From: Harmonia axyridis
Taxonomy: Eukaryota; Arthropoda; Insecta; Coleoptera; Coccinellidae
Reading direction: 5' to 3'
DNA length: 64,000 nucleotides
NCBI RefSeq assembly: GCF_914767665.1
Contig: NC_059503.1
Span: forward strand, 16,740,001 to 16,804,000
Positions 12,423 through 25,309 of this stretch are shown here, piece after piece. The notes under the pieces are model-generated. The model was not told where the DNA came from. It searched no databases and saw only the letters and a list, made by a program, of their open reading frames with translations. Positions within the stretch are counted from its first letter, which is position 1. Each line of letters begins with the position of its first letter. The translations under genes were made by a program, and so were the position numbers.

Positions 12423-12428
12423 AATAAA
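12423..12428 (+). terminator. Mvl polyadenylation signal AATAAA
   Basis: AATAAA lies 166 bp after the Mvl stop codon, in AT-rich 3' UTR. It is the first canonical signal after the stop. Confidence 0.7.
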
Positions 12429-12529
12429 ATATAAGTTATTATATGGCTGTATATTTCGAAATGAATTATCCTATATTTTTTATTGAGTAACAACTGTGTT
12501 AAAACCAATGCTGGGAATCATTGAAAGAA

Positions 12530-12735
12530 TTATTTCAATATTCGGATATCCATTAATCGATTATTTGAATAACTATTCATGAATATTCAACTATTCATGA
12601 ATGGTTTGAATTGTCATAAATTGTTCGAATAGTTGAATACCAATAATTTCAATATTCATGAAGATTTGAATACTCATGAATAGTTTGAATAATCAATAAT
12701 GAATATTCAAAAATAATTTGAATCTTCAATTTGAA
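12530..12735. repeat. Degenerate GAATATTCATGAATA-like simple repeat
   Basis: Many imperfect iterations of TTGAATA, TATTCATGAATA and their complements give a locally self-complementary tract just beyond the Mvl 3' UTR. No regular period. Confidence 0.6.
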
Positions 12736-13958
12736 CAGATGTTTCAATGCTCATTCTATATATTGAGTAATAATCAGATTTTTTTGAAGGGATTATTGGA
12801 AAAAGGATTCAAGTAATCTTCATTTATAATTTCAATTGATTCAATGGATTTTGAACGAAGAAGATTAATCATTGAATGGAAAAAATAAAATGCAGACGAG
12901 TTTACTAATTATGGCCCAATTCTATTTAAAATGGTAAACTCACTCAAAATAAAAAATTCAAGGCGATAGATATAAAATGGTAGACGAGTTCTGTAACAAG
13001 TTAAATTTGAAGATCTATCTAGTACTCAAATTCAGAACGAAAAAATCAATAGTACCAACTAAGAGGTAATAGATGCAATAAGTATCCATTCCGATTTCAA
13101 ATAAATCAACTATAATTTTAATGCTAAAAACTGCATATTGCATAAACAATTTTTTTTATGAAAACGATAAGAATGTTACGATAAGGAAAACTCTGCGTCA
13201 TTATACTATCACAATTCATATTCCATTAATTTTTATAATAGCGAAATTTGATTGATGTAATTTAAATACTATGTCTGAATTATATGATCAAGTAGCCATA
13301 TTTTGACGTGAGAATGTTCAAGAGACAAAATCAATCCAAAATCTCCCAAAGCTTTTCTTCCACACATCCAGAATTCTCTGATTGGATACAAATTAATCTG
13401 TTGGTAAGATTATACTTGTATATCCTCAAGAATTCTTGTACTAATATCGAATAACATTCTTGATAGAGTTTAAGGGTTATTTGGCGAAGATTACCCTCAG
13501 AAATGATTTGGGGATCAGAATTAACAATAACGATGTAGTAATGAAATTCTCCGTTCCTTCCTTCAGGCTGCCCCTATCTATGATAGTATGATTAAGCTAA
13601 GATTTAGTTACTCTGGGGTCTGTTGATGAAAAATTGAACTCCTTGCTAGATTATTCTAACAGTTTTTGAATCATAACTAACAAAAGACAGTTTCTTGCTA
13701 ACAACTATAAATCTCTGAAAATCATTCAAAAGTATTGTGAAACAAACTAAATCGTTTGACATTTCACATAATAATATCCATCTCAAAAACAAACAAAAAA
13801 AAAACAGCGTGAAAGAAAAATTCTAATTCATTATATCTAAGAACTTCCCCAAAATATAACTTCTGAGCCGAACCGTTAAAATGTTAATATTCTTCAACAG
13901 GATCGATTTTTTCCTGATATATAGAATTTCCAGATAAGGTTTTTGATGAAGGATACTA
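12736..13958. other. Intergenic DNA, nothing recognised
   Basis: AT-rich, no coding or repeat structure found between the Mvl 3' end and the Tc1-type element. Confidence 0.5.
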
Positions 13959-13960
13959 TA

Positions 13961-15346
13961 CTAACTGACGAAGAAACTGCAACACTCAGAAGGAGCTGTT
14001 TAAATTTCAAATTTTTTTTGATAAAACATAGATAATATAGCAAGGAGTAAATTATTGAAATTTGGAGAAAAAACAAAAGCTTTATAATTGTTCTTAATAA
14101 ATTTTTAAACAATGTGTTTGTCCACCGTGATTATATACACTCCCCAACATGTATCGGCATTGATGCAATAAGATGGTCTATTTCTTCTTGAGAGATACTA
14201 TCCCAAGCTACCTGTACTCTATGTCTCAGAGCCGCCAAAGTTCGTGAAGACTGGGGTAAATTTCCAAGCCTTCCACCCATGCTCTATGGGCGAAAAATCG
14301 GGGGATCTGGGCGGCCAGGGCAAAAGATTCACATGGCTCGCTTCGAAAAAGTTTAAACTAATTCTGGCAACATGAGGTCGGGCATTATCTTGCTGAAATA
14401 TTGGATTCTCGAGCCGGTTAAGGAAGGGCGAACATATGGCTCCACTATTCCTTGAAGGTGACGCAGCGCTTTCACGTTACCTCGGTGGCCTACTTGCATG
14501 TGCAACAGCACACCATACCATAACACCTACTGTCCGGTGTACATGACGCTCAACATCAAACTGAGGTTCACGTCTTTCTTCCCAACGTCGTCTTCGGCCA
14601 TTAGGTGAACCCAAGGAGAATCGAGATTCATCAGAAAAGACGACCTCTTGCAATTCCACATTCCAATGTTGATGTTCTCTGCACCACTATAATCGTTGCC
14701 GGCGATTTACTCAACCGTCAGAGGTAACACAAGATGGGGTCGATAATACTGCAGTCCGAGAGACCGGCGGCAAACCGTTCGGAAAGTTACAGGATGGCCT
14801 TGTTCTCCTAACCACTCATCAGTCAAAGATCGAGTTGTCGCAAATTGGTCTTTAATGGCCAAAAGTCTTAGGCATCGATCTTGAACTTCATTTGTGCCCC
14901 TTCGACGTCCTGTGCTCACTTTTCTTCGATTTTGGGCATTATCTAACCACGCTTGACTACATCTCATAACAGTAGTTGGATTTCTATTCGTACGGTTAGC
15001 GATTTCTCGAAATGACAACCCCGCCTCTCGTAGACCAACAATTCGACCTCTTTCAAATTCACTAAGCTGGCGATAAATTCCGCTTACACGTGCTCTTAGC
15101 ATTTTAACAACAACTTAACATCGACTTTCGATCTCCTCGAACAGCTGGTTTGTTGTAAAATAAAAAAAACTTGCAAAAAACGACTACAATGTTCAAGTAA
15201 CAAAAATTGTTTACATGAAAAAACCTGCACAATTTTTGCTCCAAATTCAATCATTTACTCCTTGCTCTACTATCTATATTTTACCAAAAAAAAATCAACC
15301 TTTAAACAGCTCCTTCTGGGTGTTGCAGTTTCTTTGTCATTTAGTG
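13961..15346 (-). mobile_element. Tc1/mariner-type transposon, ~1.39 kb, defective
   Basis: About 105-bp imperfect terminal inverted repeats are visible. The left end reads CTAACTGACGAAGAAACTGC and the right end is its near complement. The arms share AGAAACTGCAACAC, AGAAGGAGCTGTTTAAA and AGCAAGGAGTAAAT. TA dinucleotides flank both ends (13959-13960 and 15347-15348), as expected for the Tc1/mariner superfamily. The interior encodes one transposase on the minus strand, broken by stops and frameshifts. Confidence 0.9.
14138..15102 (-). pseudogene. Tc1-like transposase, broken
   Basis: The minus-strand frame from 15102 to 14707 gives 131 residues with a paired-type helix-turn-helix: LSEFERGRIVGLREAGLSF, then NPTTVMRCSQAWL. 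It ends in a stop just after RPHLVLPLTVE. A second piece (14659-14477) carries the first catalytic segment, VVFSDESRFSLGS. A third carries the second catalytic block, FQQDNARPHVARISLNF, then SPDFSPIEH. A frameshift right after EH moves the C-terminus (LAALRHRVQVAWDSI) to another frame. The transposase is therefore inactive. Family assignment is secure from the order and spacing of these DDE-domain motifs. Confidence 0.92.
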
Positions 15347-15900
15347 TATATACACGAGACACATCCCTACACGATTTTTCTCCTAACCCTCGTGAACCTG
15401 AGTACCCCATAATCCTGAAGAATTAAGTCTGGCCCCTCGTAAAAAAAAGGGAGAACCATTAATCCGCATTGTGTAGGATTCGCGAGCCAAATATACAAGG
15501 GAATGAGAAGTGACAAAGTACTTTTGAAAAGATTCGAGAGTTCTCATCAACTTTCAGATCTTAACGAGTTATCTCTTCCACTCTGTACGACATACCTTCT
15601 ATATGTAGGAGTAGGATAAGGTTTAATGTTAAATTTATATTGCTGTTTCAAATCATGGACTAATCTTTTGAATCTTTGTTGTTCAAGATTAACAATCACA
15701 TTTTCAAAATCCAGGTTTTCATTATATGAACATTACTGTGAAGGTACATTTGAAGGAAAAAAATTATTTGATGTTTTCGACGTTTAATGCAAAATCCTGA
15801 GAGAATAATGAGTCAATTCATACCGACAATAAAAGGTCTTGTAACTCACTATCTTTCGAATCCGATGTCTGTTAGAATGCTTAGAGACTCTAATTTAATA
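15347..15900. other. Intergenic DNA, nothing recognised
   Basis: Flank of the Tc1-type element. No feature seen until the LINE tail at 15903. Confidence 0.4.
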
Positions 15901-15902
15901 AT

Positions 15903-16135
15903 TTGCCAGATAATATTAAAACTTGTCAATCACTAAATGAGTTCAAAATCAAGTTGAAATCTTTTTTTATTGAGAATTGTTTTTATCGTGTGGACGAATA
16001 TTTAAAAATTTTAATATGATATGTTATCTTGTTTTTATTTTTTTTGTATAATTTAGTATTGATGATATATGTTTGGATTTGACTATTCCTATACAATTGT
16101 AAAATTGTCTTTGGAAATAAATGAATTGAATTGAA
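15903..16135 (+). pseudogene. 3' end of a non-LTR retrotransposon (RT C-terminal tail plus TTGAA-type tail)
   Basis: The frame 15903-16019 encodes 38 residues starting LPDNIKTCQSLNEFKIKLKS and continuing FFIENCFYRVDEYL before a stop. This is the typical C-terminal tail of arthropod non-LTR reverse transcriptases. About 100 bp of AT-rich 3' UTR follow, ending at about 16135 in AATGAATTGAATTGAA, a short tandem tail of the sort used by Jockey/CR1-like elements. It is 5'-truncated. Confidence 0.7.
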
Positions 16136-16239
16136 TGCGTATCAGCAAAAATTTTAAAAAGTATGTTAATTTTCACAGTATTTGGTTATTTCCTTTCAAA
16201 AATCTTCAACGTAAGGTAGGTAATGAATACATTCACAAA

Positions 16240-16790
16240 TATTATGAAGCATTCAGTGAACACCGATGTAGCAGCCTGTGGCTGTTGTATTACAGATCTC
16301 AGAAACCAGTCACAGCTGGTAACTACGGTGGAACTAGTTATTAGATCTACACCTTTACATTGGTTACCAGTGCTATCACACTCCCACCTCATATTGTTAG
16401 ACAGGTTGCAGTCAAGAAATCTTGGGATAAATTTCATTTCTACCCGAACTCATTGCCAATGATATTAGAACTACCAGATTAAAGTCACGCAAACCTTTAT
16501 GGATTAATACTTTTCTTCCCTCTTATGAAAGTGACAAGGAAATTTGGCGTTCGGAATGGAGTTCTTGTAATGTCTTTAACAAAGGTCTAGTTGTTGATCC
16601 TTCAGAGAAAGTTCCAGTTTCAATTTCCCTAGGAAATTTTGGTGTGTTTTATACAACTTGGTGCTGGTCATGGTCGTTGCAAAAAGATGCTGCTCAAATG
16701 GTATTCTGTTGAAAGCCCGCTGTGTGAAGAAACCATTGACCACTACATTGACTACTTTCATCGTTGAGGGCATACCTTCCTCTTCACAAT
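16240..16790 (+). pseudogene. Non-LTR retrotransposon RT C-terminal region, decayed
   Basis: Across shifting frames the sequence matches the thumb and C-terminal region of arthropod non-LTR polymerases. First comes a segment with RSTPLHWLPVLSH, then one reading SRKPLWINTFLPSYESDKEI, then VDPSEKVP. Finally GAGHGRCKKMLLKWYSVESP is followed by remnants of a Cys/His motif (LCEETIDHYID). The order agrees with the usual layout HWLPVLS, then RRP.W, then PGFDLPR, then TGHGRC. At least three frameshifts and stops are present. The element is distinct from the tail at 15903. Confidence 0.6.
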
Positions 16791-16799
16791 GGAATAAGA

Positions 16800-17749
16800 A
16801 TCCATTGATATCTCTCTCAAAAATAAACCTCTCACCTCTTACATTAAAAGATTCTTTTTCTCAGATCACACCCAATATTGGCTTCAGTCATCAATGCAAA
16901 AGACTGACATGTTTTGGATGATTTTTTTATTTGTCATTGGTGAGAATCTTTTCAGAAATCCTCAATGATGAAAAAGCTTCTCATCAATGAAATTATTTGA
17001 TACGCGAAATCGTCATGGACTAGTTATCATCAAGGATCCAATTAGCGGCATTGATTCTCGTCAATTCAACTTGCGCTTTGCATCCTCCAAAATGTCTTCA
17101 ATGTTGTCCAAAATACCGTTACCTACTGTTGGAAATAATGAATCTAACTTTCAAAAAGCATTAATATTTTGAAAGCTTTAGCTTCTTTTGTTCATTTACT
17201 TATGTTCTCAAATGCCTAACTATTCGGCTGAGTTCACCTACGAAATTAAGAGATATCTATCAAAGCCACAACACAAACTACAACTTTACCTTTTTTTTTG
17301 CGTAAGCAAATGTCCACCAATGACATCAATTCTAGAATCGCAATTTGCGATAACTCATGATAAATCCGAAGAGGTATATTACCCTTGGTGTCCACTTAAT
17401 TACGAAGGTCCCTTGTCGACCGTTGTACTGGTCTAGCCTAGCCCAGCTATTCATCTCAACACCGTTGTTTATGTTGCACTAGGATGAGCGCCCTTTCATT
17501 TGTCAATTAGTTGCTCTGAAGTAGTCCTCAACTGCAATTATATATTCCAAGGTGGTTTCGAGTGATTCATGAAGACCTCTGAATGCTCGTACTGTGAATT
17601 TTGTTCGTTTGAATTTTGTTATAGTTTCTGAAAAAGAAATAATTATTTGGTGTACATACGAATGACGAAGTTCGAAGTTGTAAGATTTGATAGATACTGA
17701 ATAAATCGAATTGGAGTATAGGTATTATATAATGAAGGATGATTGATAC
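16800..17749. other. Downstream DNA, possible LINE 3' remnant
   Basis: Several 60-87 codon frames occur, but none shows a recognisable domain. The first few hundred bases may continue the decayed LINE. Nothing else seen. Confidence 0.3.
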
Positions 17750-18233
17750 TGTTGGATTTATAGGTTTAGCAGAGGATTCAATAATACACAGTTAATGTTT
17801 TAATATTTTATTATAGTCTCAAGAATGTCTCTCTCCGAGCAAGCTCGATGTCGAATAGACTCAACTCTTAGGTTAGACCCACTGTCATTCGCTCTAGATC
17901 ATTGAAGATCGATTCTTGTTCTTTCGCTCGATAGCCCTCGTCACTCGCTTAATGCTCGCAGCGCCGCCGTGACGATATGAAGTCATACTACGAGTGTAGG
18001 GTAGGATGTAATGTTGGTTGTCTCTCTCGTAATTTGTTCGGATGAAGTAATATTCTAACAGATGCCCAAAAATTGACGGAATTATAAACACTAATGGATA
18101 AGAATTGAACTGAACTGAAGTAGGGGTATCGTACAACAAATGCTGTTTCTAAACAGCAAGAATTAAAACTCATTCATGATGAGATTTTTCAGTGTTTTAA
18201 TTAATTTTTTTGAAACAGCAGTGAGGTGTAACA
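17750..18233 (-). mobile_element. LTR-like block (possible solo or partial LTR)
   Basis: On the minus strand this 484-bp block starts TGTTACACC and ends CCAACA, so it has TG...CA termini. It contains a GC-richer middle and an AATAAA-type signal near the end. The next bases (GTATCAATC) weakly resemble an initiator-tRNA primer-binding site. No matching 5-bp target duplication is seen and no second LTR is present. The call rests only on layout. Confidence 0.3.
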
Positions 18234-18520
18234 TTATAGTCAACGAAATAAAAGGATCACTGTATTTGCTTCTACTATTTATTGATATCTACTTCTTGGA
18301 TGAGCCATGAAAGGAAGAGAATTGTTTGAAGAAGTGATCCTTCTCTGCGCCTATTGAAAATGTTTTTCCAATGTTAGGTTTCATTTTTATATGGAAAAAA
18401 AGAGAATATTTCAATGGATGTTAATTTCAATGTGAAGAGGATGGTATGCCATTAACGATGGAAGACGATATCAGCCAAATGGCCGCACATATTCCTTTAG
18501 TGTAATTTTTCATTTCCAAT

Positions 18521-18697
18521 TCACACATTAGCGGCTATATGTCCTAGATATCTCCACGAATTCCATCTTCGAGATTTTGGAGCATTGTCAAAGAATTTAT
18601 TTTTCATGGTGACCCAAAGAAAAATGTCTAAAGCTGTTAAATCATTATTGGATTTTGGTAGGAAACTGTGATGGTCTCTTCGAGAAATAACACGGTC
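18521..18697 (-). pseudogene. Mariner-type transposase C-terminal fragment
   Basis: A continuous 58-codon minus-strand frame begins DRVISRRDHHSFLP and contains NNDLTALDIFLWVTMKN, ending before a TGA. It corresponds to the third catalytic Asp region (usually PRSxDLTPLDFFLWG.LK) of mariner-family transposases widespread in insects. P-to-A in LTPLD and loss of the upstream domains mark it as a relic. Confidence 0.8.
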
Positions 18698-19891
18698 AGA
18701 AAAACTTTATTGCAAAATTACGATTGTTTTGTGGCTTGTATTATCTTCATCGTAAGAATATAATAAACCTAAATGCTCTGACGGTTTTTGTTGAAAATTA
18801 GTACTTTCACCTCATTAACTGGCCTATAGTTTTCGTTTTTGTAGAAGATGCAACAATTAAAATTTTTTTTCAGTTCAATCGTTATATTTTTTCCGTACCT
18901 AAATGTTTTTTGGGTTGAAAAAGTAAACTAGATTACTGAATCATGAGGCGTATTCGTTCATACAATAAATGAATTATATTTTGTCGGAGGCAACACCAGT
19001 TCCTATATTGGAATGTTGGGTTGCAGCCTATTGGCGTAATTATATAGGTACGTTGTTCTCAGGAGTGAAGGAAGACTACTCACGTTGAGTTTCAACCGAG
19101 GTTTCAACTGAAAGTTTTGAGTTTTAACTGTACAGTTAAAGAGAGACCATCTTAACATCAATATGTTTAGAAATCAAAGAATAAAAAATGATCAATTATC
19201 GAGGGTCACAAATAACATATATATTATATGGAATATTAAACCTCTCTCAAAAATTCAATGATTATTCACTTTTGAAAACAGAGGAACAAATCTGTCTGAT
19301 ATTTCCTGAAGAGATTTTTCCATCGAAAGAAATTAATTTTTTTCTTTAATTCAAAACAGCACGATTTCACAAATTATCCTCCTATTTCCCTCAAAAATTC
19401 GAATTGAATTCTTTGGCCTATTCTAGAACTTCCCAACTCTAATGAAGCTACCTTTTTTCACATTTTCAAGGAAGACAGCGATGGCATTCAATGTAAAGGT
19501 ACGTTAAACTCAAGATTGATTCTACAAAGTCGACCATCCTTATGTAAGAATGTAAAGAAAGAACTACTTCGTCTGGAAAACCCAATTGACTATTCTCCCG
19601 AAGAATTCCTCACAAAGGGGGGACACTGATATAAGGAACTATTCAATCGAACTGCATGCATAGCAACTCTTTTGTAGGAATCAAAGGCGAAAGGATATTC
19701 GGCCATTCTACATATTGAATGACACACTTCTTCCTAATATGTTTCGACAATATTTCGACAAGTCTGTATATTCAATCTTTTGAGATGGAATTTGAGTGAC
19801 GCTAAAATAAAGAGATGACTATTCTGCAAAATTTCTGTGTTATATCCAGAATACAGGCTCTCTATGAATTATTGTAGTCCCAACCATAAGG
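18698..19891. other. Intergenic DNA, nothing firm
   Basis: The first 250 bp may contain more of the decayed mariner element on the minus strand, in shifted frames. The rest is AT-rich without recognisable features. Confidence 0.3.
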
Positions 19892-20467
19892 TAATAAATA
19901 TAGATAGAGGGAGTAAACGCAATTTTTACATGTCCCCAACATGGTAAGATTATGTTGTCGGATTGTGATATATTTTCAAATCCACAATTTTACTTTATCA
20001 TTAGAAATCTATATTATATTGAATGAAATATATCTATTTAAGTGATTCTAAATAGAATATGCAAATTTGAATATTTGGAACCCGATATTTTTTCTAATTG
20101 ACGAATTTATAGTATGCAGAATATTCATTATTTTCTGTATCTATGTCCCTGCTGAAATCCAAGGTTTGGCAACTATTGCTCTCCTAATGTCATCCGTTGT
20201 TTCACGTCTTTTGGCTTGCTTGAAGTTTGTTTTCTGAATTTCTGATTTATTTAGGTATTTATTTCAATATATTTTGAGTTAATGTGAGACTTTGATTCAC
20301 TATGGGACATAAGAAGTGCGTTCTTCGTGGAGAAACTCGCGAATTGAGTGAAATATCGTATCACTGATATGCTTTCATTTCCGCGCACTTGTCGAATTTG
20401 ATAGTTCATGTTGGGGACAAATTTGCTTTCTGAAAATGACAAATGCTCTCTCTATCTATGTTTATTA
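19892..20467 (-). mobile_element. ~0.58-kb MITE, copy A
   Basis: The ends are inverted: TAATAAATATAGATAGAGGG at the left and CTCTATCTATGTTTATTA at the right. The interior matches two other copies in opposite orientation, 53228-53787 and 62407-63011. Shared blocks include TATCACTGATATG/ATCAGTGATACGATAT and GGAGAAACTCGCGAATTGA and its complement. No coding capacity is conserved between copies, so the short frames here are incidental. Confidence 0.85.
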
Positions 20468-22184
20468 CTCTGAGGTTCCAACTATAGATATTGTTGGAGA
20501 AACAAACCTAGATTTCATAATACGCGTTAAATCATATGGTATCAGGAATCTAGTTCGTTACTCCCCCTCATCAAAAAGACAATTCTTTAGTCATGAAAGA
20601 CAATCGCTATAGTATACATGTACTGCCGCTTATTTTTCTGCTTTTGTGTTCGCTTTTGTTTTACTATTGTAGTATTGTAATTTCGCTGAGACTAGTGAAA
20701 GTGCTGTGCTGCGGTGCACAATAGGAATTCAACTCTGGGTTACTACAGACTTGAGGAAGAATCCAATCATCCGCTATCGCACTTGAATATTTGGAACGAC
20801 ACCATCCAGGTAAGACTTCTGATACCATCGCTTTTTCAAATACAGTCCACCTTATCTCTATCAACTTAAGAGCAATCGTTTTCGCAAAAAGATATAAATC
20901 AAAGAATTTTCGATTTTCACCGAATTGACATCCGTGACAATTGTTTTATGTGGTGAAATTTCACTGTTATCTCACTTTGACTACCAACAACAGAAACTCA
21001 ACATCGATTGCTACCGAGATTCATGCGGTGTTAAAGACAAAACGACAGTGAATTCAAAGTTTTTATAGACTTTTCTAAGCAAGTTCTCTGCGCTGCCTAT
21101 CTGGTCTATTTTATCAGTTTGAACAATTAATTTCTTAACATCTCATGAAATGGATAGTAACCTCAATAGGCACTCAAGTTCTGGAGAGATTATGTGTTAT
21201 CTAGAAATCGATATCCCTCTCCTGAAATTGAAATCAAACTGCTCGTGTAGAAGTGACGATAAGTAGGGAAGTTTAGGGAAGTTACTGGAACAATATAGTG
21301 TCAATGTAATCTTTGCTGATGGAATTTCATATGCGAATTCTTTTATAGCGGAATGATATCATACATTTTGAATAACTCATCCCTTAAGTCCGCACACAAC
21401 TAACACTTAGAAAATTTTTGTTCTAAATAAGATCACTTTAAAAATAAAATAATCTTCTCTGTGAAATTTGCTCGAGTAAAATTATTAAGAATGGAAATTA
21501 TGAAACATTAAGAATGTCATTGTGAATATTACTGTAGACATCGGTATAGTTGATAGCCTTTTAATAAGGAATAAGGGTTAAATGACCTCTGGTATAGTTG
21601 TTTTCGGACATTCCTGAATCATATTCGTTGATTCATGAACTAAAAACTATCCAAATTTCAAGATTGAAACAGATTCTGATTCCAGTTAACAAACACAAGG
21701 CAATCTTCAGATTTTGTTTTTTATAGGTCTAAAGACAGCATTAACTTCTCATATTTCATTTAATTTCTGGACTTTCAGTAAAATTTTGGTTCGGCATCGT
21801 AGGCTTACTTTAAAATTTTTGAAAATTTATTGTTATTTGTAATCATCTATCGTATGAACTATCAAAAATAAGTACACCTAAGGAACATTATGCCGATATG
21901 AAATTGATTTTTTATATTGATATTGAAGTTGTGGTAAAGGTATAATGAAAAATAGCATATAAGATACTTGTGTTTGAGCGCCTCTGAAGTACTTCAAACT
22001 GAAGGATTTTTCAATGAGAAGTTTTTTTTTTTTTTTTGGAATAGCCCGCTTTCTGAGCAGCTGTCACTTCTGAAGCTGTCATCTTTTGACATTTGACAAG
22101 AAAAAGCTACGCACTTACTGAAATTGGAAAGATATACGTTTCAAAAACACATGGGTACAAAAATGATGAAAATTTGCAGTTGAA
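20468..22184. other. Intergenic DNA
   Basis: AT-rich with a short T16 tract at 22022. A 66-codon minus frame at 20664-20864 has balanced composition but no recognised domain, and I do not call it a gene. Confidence 0.35.
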
Positions 22185-22390
22185 GTTCGCAAAATTAAAG
22201 CACCTTCGGGTAGTCGTGAAGCACCTTATCGGTCGGCAAAAGTGAACCTGGTGAAAAAATTTGAGCTGTTGGGACAAGTTAATGATGTGAAGAATCGAAA
22301 CTGTGTGCAATTGAGACTATTGCGGGTGTAAGTTATAGTGTTGACGAAATCCCAGGTTTCACGATTTCTCGTCGATCTGGAGAATAAGGT
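22185..22390 (+). pseudogene. Tc1/mariner-superfamily transposase N-terminal relic
   Basis: The frame 22185-22331 reads VRKIKAPSGSREAPYRSAKV, then NLVKKFELLGQVNDVKNRN, and stops. This is the second helix-turn-helix and linker (LVKKFEETGSVNDVxNR) of insect mariner-like transposases. After a frameshift the text YSVDEIPGFTISRRSGE continues the match (usually VDxNPxxSISRRSQELG). Later domains are absent. Confidence 0.7.
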
Positions 22391-23640
22391 ATTTCACACG
22401 ACATATGGGTAATACCAATACCGCATTTACCGAATTTAGTTCAAGTCAAATCACAATATTTTTCGATTCGCTGTCGCCCCCTAGATTTTCTCTGGCTTTT
22501 CAAACTGGGCCACCTTTATATCATAAAAAATCAGACATTTCTGGATGAATCATGTCAAAGAATTGATACACTCCAAGGGCTGAACACTGGGTGATACTAT
22601 TCATTTAATCCAACTGAAGACCCCCATTCCAAATAAGTTGGCCATGACAATGCCTTTTGGAATAATAATAAAGAATCTATCTGATATCAGACATTTTTCC
22701 ATTAGGTCCAAACAACACGAAAACCAAATAATAGCTCTTTTCGTATTGTCACAACAGCAATAACACTAAATTTGATTAAGAGCTGTCCAAATTGAGGTAC
22801 GCAGTCGTTTCATGAATATTCATCAACATTTGGAATTCAATTCTGGCGTTTTTGGGCAATTCTCTAATGAAGCGAACGTTTTTATTCTCATCCGAAATCG
22901 ATTCTCGGTCGAATATGACGAAATAAGGGGAAAGAGGAAAAGAAACAAATTTTCTAATGGGTAATTTTCCTGATCGGTGAAAATTTGAATTGATATCTGA
23001 ATAATTTCTATTCGATGAACCAAGAGTGGAAATCGTTTTCACCTTTATAGCGACGGCATTTTTCTATAGGAAAATTAATTGAGGTAAATTGTGTGTATGA
23101 AATGAAAACTCTGTGAGAAAATAAAACGAATAAATAAGACATAACAAACTTTCGACATATAAGATTGAAGTTTTCAGTTCAGTTTTTTTAGTTCACAATA
23201 TACCGGTATTACAAATAAACTATTTTACATTAAGAAAAAACAAAAGAAAATTTTGAAAATTACCTGGACACTCATATCATTTCATCCCTCTGTATGGCAA
23301 CCCCAACGTACAGTACACATTTCTTTAAAAGATCTTGGCCAGAGAATATTATACATATAATGAAATGTTACAGAATGTCAGAAAAAAAGGTTGAATGAAG
23401 GCAGCATAGCTCTTTGCTTATGAACGGTAGGTGAATTCAATATCTTATCAACTCAAATTAATTCTGGAATCAGACCACTCAATGGTTTTAACCCACCACT
23501 TCCAACAAGTTTTCTTCAGACTGAAACGAAAGCCGTACAGAAATTCATCAATAGCATTTCAAAGCTGAAGTCAGCTTTGGTCACTAGACCCCAATTCCTA
23601 TTTATAATTTTTGAATGGATTTCCACCTCATGTGTTACAG
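22391..23640. other. Intergenic DNA
   Basis: No gene, hairpin or repeat recognised. Two overlapping frames at 22776-23042 show no domain. Confidence 0.3.
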
Positions 23641-24668
23641 AAGATGCCCAGAAAAGTAATAGCAGCGCTAATCAATGTAGCCAATGGAGAGATGAGAACA
23701 GAAAACTATCGAAAAAATATTGAAAACTGCAGAAGTGATTGTGTTCAATAAGTCAGAAAAGGATAAAGAAATCCCACAATAACTACAGATCAATAAGTCA
23801 CTATCAGCACTTGGAAAAATAGTTGAGAGAATCATTGCAAGAAGGGTAAAACAAAAGCACTGAATCTGTTACCACTGGAGTAATTCGGAAAAAAAATATC
23901 ATTCCACCGAACTGAAACTACTGACGCTTATCGAATATGGTACTGAAGGATTTCAGAACAAACAAGAGAGCCTTCGACTGAGTCTGGCAAGGAAGACTAG
24001 CCTATAAGATGAAGATGGTAGGCTGTAGTATCATCACCAGTAGTATACCAGCATCAACAAAGTGCAATAATAAGAAACTATCTATGACCAAATAGATCAC
24101 GTAATATCAACCAATAGGCAAGTAGAGGCAGGAGAGTCCCAAGGGGTCAGTTCTAGGACCACTATTCTGAAACCTATGTACATCCCAAAAAAACCAAGAG
24201 ATCTTTTAGCCTCTTATGCAGTCAGAAATATACGAACTGATGTCATATACAGAAGACTCCAAGAAGTACAACAAGAAAAAACATATTAAATACCCAGTAG
24301 ATGAAATAATCTCAGCAATGAACAAACTCACCCATCTTAAATGAATAAAGAGCATAACGAACAAAAAACTAAACCGAGAATGATCAAGTTAATGACATCA
24401 CCTCAACTAACATTTGGATCAACAGAATGGGGCTATGCAGTCCAAAGTTATTTCAAGAAGACACAAGATTTTTGAAAAAGCAAGTCAAATTTCAAAGGCA
24501 AGCTGAAAAGACTAGTTGCTCCAACCTTGTTGAAGATGTGATTAGGGTTTCAACCTATCATGAAAGTCCCAGAGATCAACTAGAAAAGAACAAAAATTGC
24601 GTATAACACAATTTCAAATATCAAAAAGGAGAGACTATATTTTTTGAGACGCCTTGTTCAGGAGTAGG
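23641..24668 (+). pseudogene. Jockey-like non-LTR reverse transcriptase, heavily decayed
   Basis: Fragments in all three forward frames follow the normal RT order. They are: PRKVIAALINVANGEMRTEN; VIVFNKSEKDKEIP; SALGKIVERIIARRVKQKH; HSTELKLLTLIEYGTEGFQ; STNRQVEAGESQGV (usually RQVxAGVPQGSVLGP); and PKKPRDLLASYAVR, where the catalytic YADD has become YAVR. They are followed by LTFGSTEWGYAV from the thumb. Dense stops and frameshifts show an old, inactive copy. The family label Jockey rests on these motifs; CR1 is possible. Confidence 0.85.
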
Positions 24669-25309
24669 AACTCAACGAATTTCGAATTAACTGGCTTAGT
24701 ACCAACCGAATGCAATTTAAAAATGACTCCAACTTTTCGAGCATGAGTTACATAATCAAAGTTGAATTAAATTTGGTTTCAACAGGTTTGTGCCATACCC
24801 TATCAATAGAAACCATAAATTAGGCAAGAAACCGTCTTTCGAATGAATTATGCATGAAGTTCTAATCCCAGTCTGGGCATATTATTACCCATTGTTTCTC
24901 ATAATATTGCTGGTTTATCTGTAAGGTATTCATGAAGAGACTTCCCTACAATCTCAGCCCAAACAACTCCCTCAAATTTCTACCAGAAAACGCAGGAAGA
25001 AGAAAAACCTTGCTCCTTTCAATCTGCGCGACTGTATCTTTCCTTGCAAATCTCTCCTCATTGTTACGAATATGGAAACGCCAACTGGTTATTATCATAA
25101 AAAACTGGTTGCTACTACCTCTTCAAAACAAACGACACTCGTCATATATGGTAAGAAAGCACAACCATGACCTTGAACTCAAACATTCCATATTCCTCGA
25201 AACGCAGTTTAAAAATAGAACGTTCTTCAAATGAAGGAGAAGTCGGCGTTGGCAATGAATGTTTTACGGATTAACTGCGTGTTTCAATATTTTTCTACGG
25301 TTCGAAGGG
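24669..25309. other. Intergenic DNA
   Basis: A 100-codon forward frame at 24932-25234 has no recognised domain and may be a continuation of LINE-derived sequence. Nothing else seen. Confidence 0.3.

Noticed and set aside
16186..16437. 83-codon minus frame over the LINE relic
   Set aside because: Shadow of the plus-strand polymerase remnant.
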